NCBI RefSeq assembly: GCF_048320135.1
Contig: NZ_CP182947.1
Span: 3,906,001-3,970,000, forward strand
From: Ideonella_A sakaiensis_A
GTDB taxonomy: Bacteria; Pseudomonadota; Gammaproteobacteria; Burkholderiales; Burkholderiaceae_C
Direction: 5' to 3'
DNA: 64,000 bases
Shown here one piece after another: positions 63,686 to 64,000 of this stretch (position 1 is the stretch's first letter; the number at the start of each line of letters is the position of its first letter). Below the pieces are notes generated by a model. It saw only the letters and a list, made by a program, of their open reading frames with translations. It did no database searches and had not been told where the DNA came from. The position numbers were made by a program, and so were the translations under genes.

Positions 63686-63961
63686 ATGACGACCAGCAGC
63701 TACCCAGGCGCAGTTCCGGCCGGATTCAGCGTCGACCGCCATGACGCAGACGAGTGCAGGCGTCTCCGGCTGGCTCATCACCTGACGAGCGAAGCCATGG
63801 CCGATGTGGCGATGTTGCCCGGCCGACGGGCCTGGATGGCGATTGAATCTGGGTACGAGCCCATCAGCGCCGAGTGCTGGAAGCTGTGCTTGCTGGTGCT
63901 GGATGAGCACCCGGACTACCGGTCCGCCGAATCAAGCGATCGTGTGTCCCGTCTGACCTGA
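63686..63961 (+). CDS. small HTH-like regulator
   Basis: A 91-residue protein whose middle resembles a phage-type or XRE-like helix-turn-helix: CRRLRLAHHLTSEAMADVAM, then LPGRRAWMAIESGYEPISAE and CWKLCLLVLDEHPDY. GGAGG lies five bases before ATG 63686. Similar short HTH proteins are common beside ICE regulatory genes. The family is not certain. Another gene begins 19 bp downstream. Confidence 0.68.
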   Translation: MTTSSYPGAVPAGFSVDRHDADECRRLRLAHHLTSEAMADVAMLPGRRAWMAIESGYEPISAECWKLCLLVLDEHPDYRSAESSDRVSRLT

Positions 63962-63980
63962 TTTCAAGCAAGGAGTAAAG

Positions 63981-64000
63981 ATGAAATTTCGCCACGCTGT
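63981..64000 (+). CDS. start of a gene cut by the window edge
   Basis: ATG at 63981 has AAGGAG nine bases upstream. Only MKFRHA and part of the next codon are visible, so the product is unknown. It follows the HTH-like gene closely and may share its transcript. Confidence 0.55.

Noticed and set aside
1..64000. CRISPR array or tRNA/rRNA genes
   Set aside because: No regularly spaced repeats or RNA-gene signatures were noticed anywhere in the window.

Overview
The window reads as the inside of a high-GC proteobacterial integrative and conjugative element (ICE), possibly with its chromosomal surroundings. The best guess at a host is a gammaproteobacterium of the Xanthomonadales type. The hints are high GC, a TonB receptor and isopeptidase lasso peptide locus, and an F-type transfer operon with a MOBH relaxase; the host assignment itself is weak. 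No integrase, att site or rRNA/tRNA is visible, so the ends of the element are not defined.

Layout. 45-3153 is a two-gene OLD nuclease/UvrD helicase (Gabija-like) defence operon. 3960-8094 is a nest of three insertion sequences: an IS30 remnant split by an IS66 element, itself split by an IS3 element. 8234-28809 is an almost complete F-type conjugation operon read leftwards: transglycosylase, OmpA lipoprotein, pilin candidate, traL, E, K, B, dsbC, traV, C, trbI, S26 peptidase, traW, U, trbC, traN, F, H, G. 29398-33578 is a second, unrelated OLD/UvrD pair. 34249 is a small XRE regulator.

34612-48471 is a lasso peptide locus. Two paralogous ECF sigma factors, a FecR anti-sigma factor, a TonB receptor with an STN domain and a serine isopeptidase run rightwards. 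The maturation and export genes (B, C, D) and two 39-residue precursor genes run leftwards. Each precursor shares a 331-bp divergent upstream region with a gene for a degenerate REP-associated-transposase-like (RAYT-like) protein. One of those copies is broken, one is intact, and a third paralogue follows, then a tyrosine-recombinase-like protein with an N-terminal helix-turn-helix. This coupling is the most unusual part of the window.

52802-53583 is a YhaV/PrlF toxin-antitoxin pair between 52-bp direct repeats. 53759-57436 is a decayed phosphotransferase gene carrying an IS21 element with a 6-bp target duplication. 57740-62929 returns to transfer functions: a DUF4400-like membrane protein, the TraD coupling protein, a TraI (MOBH) relaxase with a one-base frameshift, and FlhC/FlhD-like activators resembling SetCD of SXT. 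The last genes are a small HTH-like protein and the first codons of another gene.

How it fits together. The FlhDC-like pair probably activates transfer. TraI and TraD process and deliver DNA to the F-type channel. Accessory cargo (defence, lasso peptide, toxin-antitoxin, insertion sequences) lies between traI/traD/DUF4400 and the traLEKB block and beyond traG, positions like the insertion hotspots known in SXT/R391-type ICEs.
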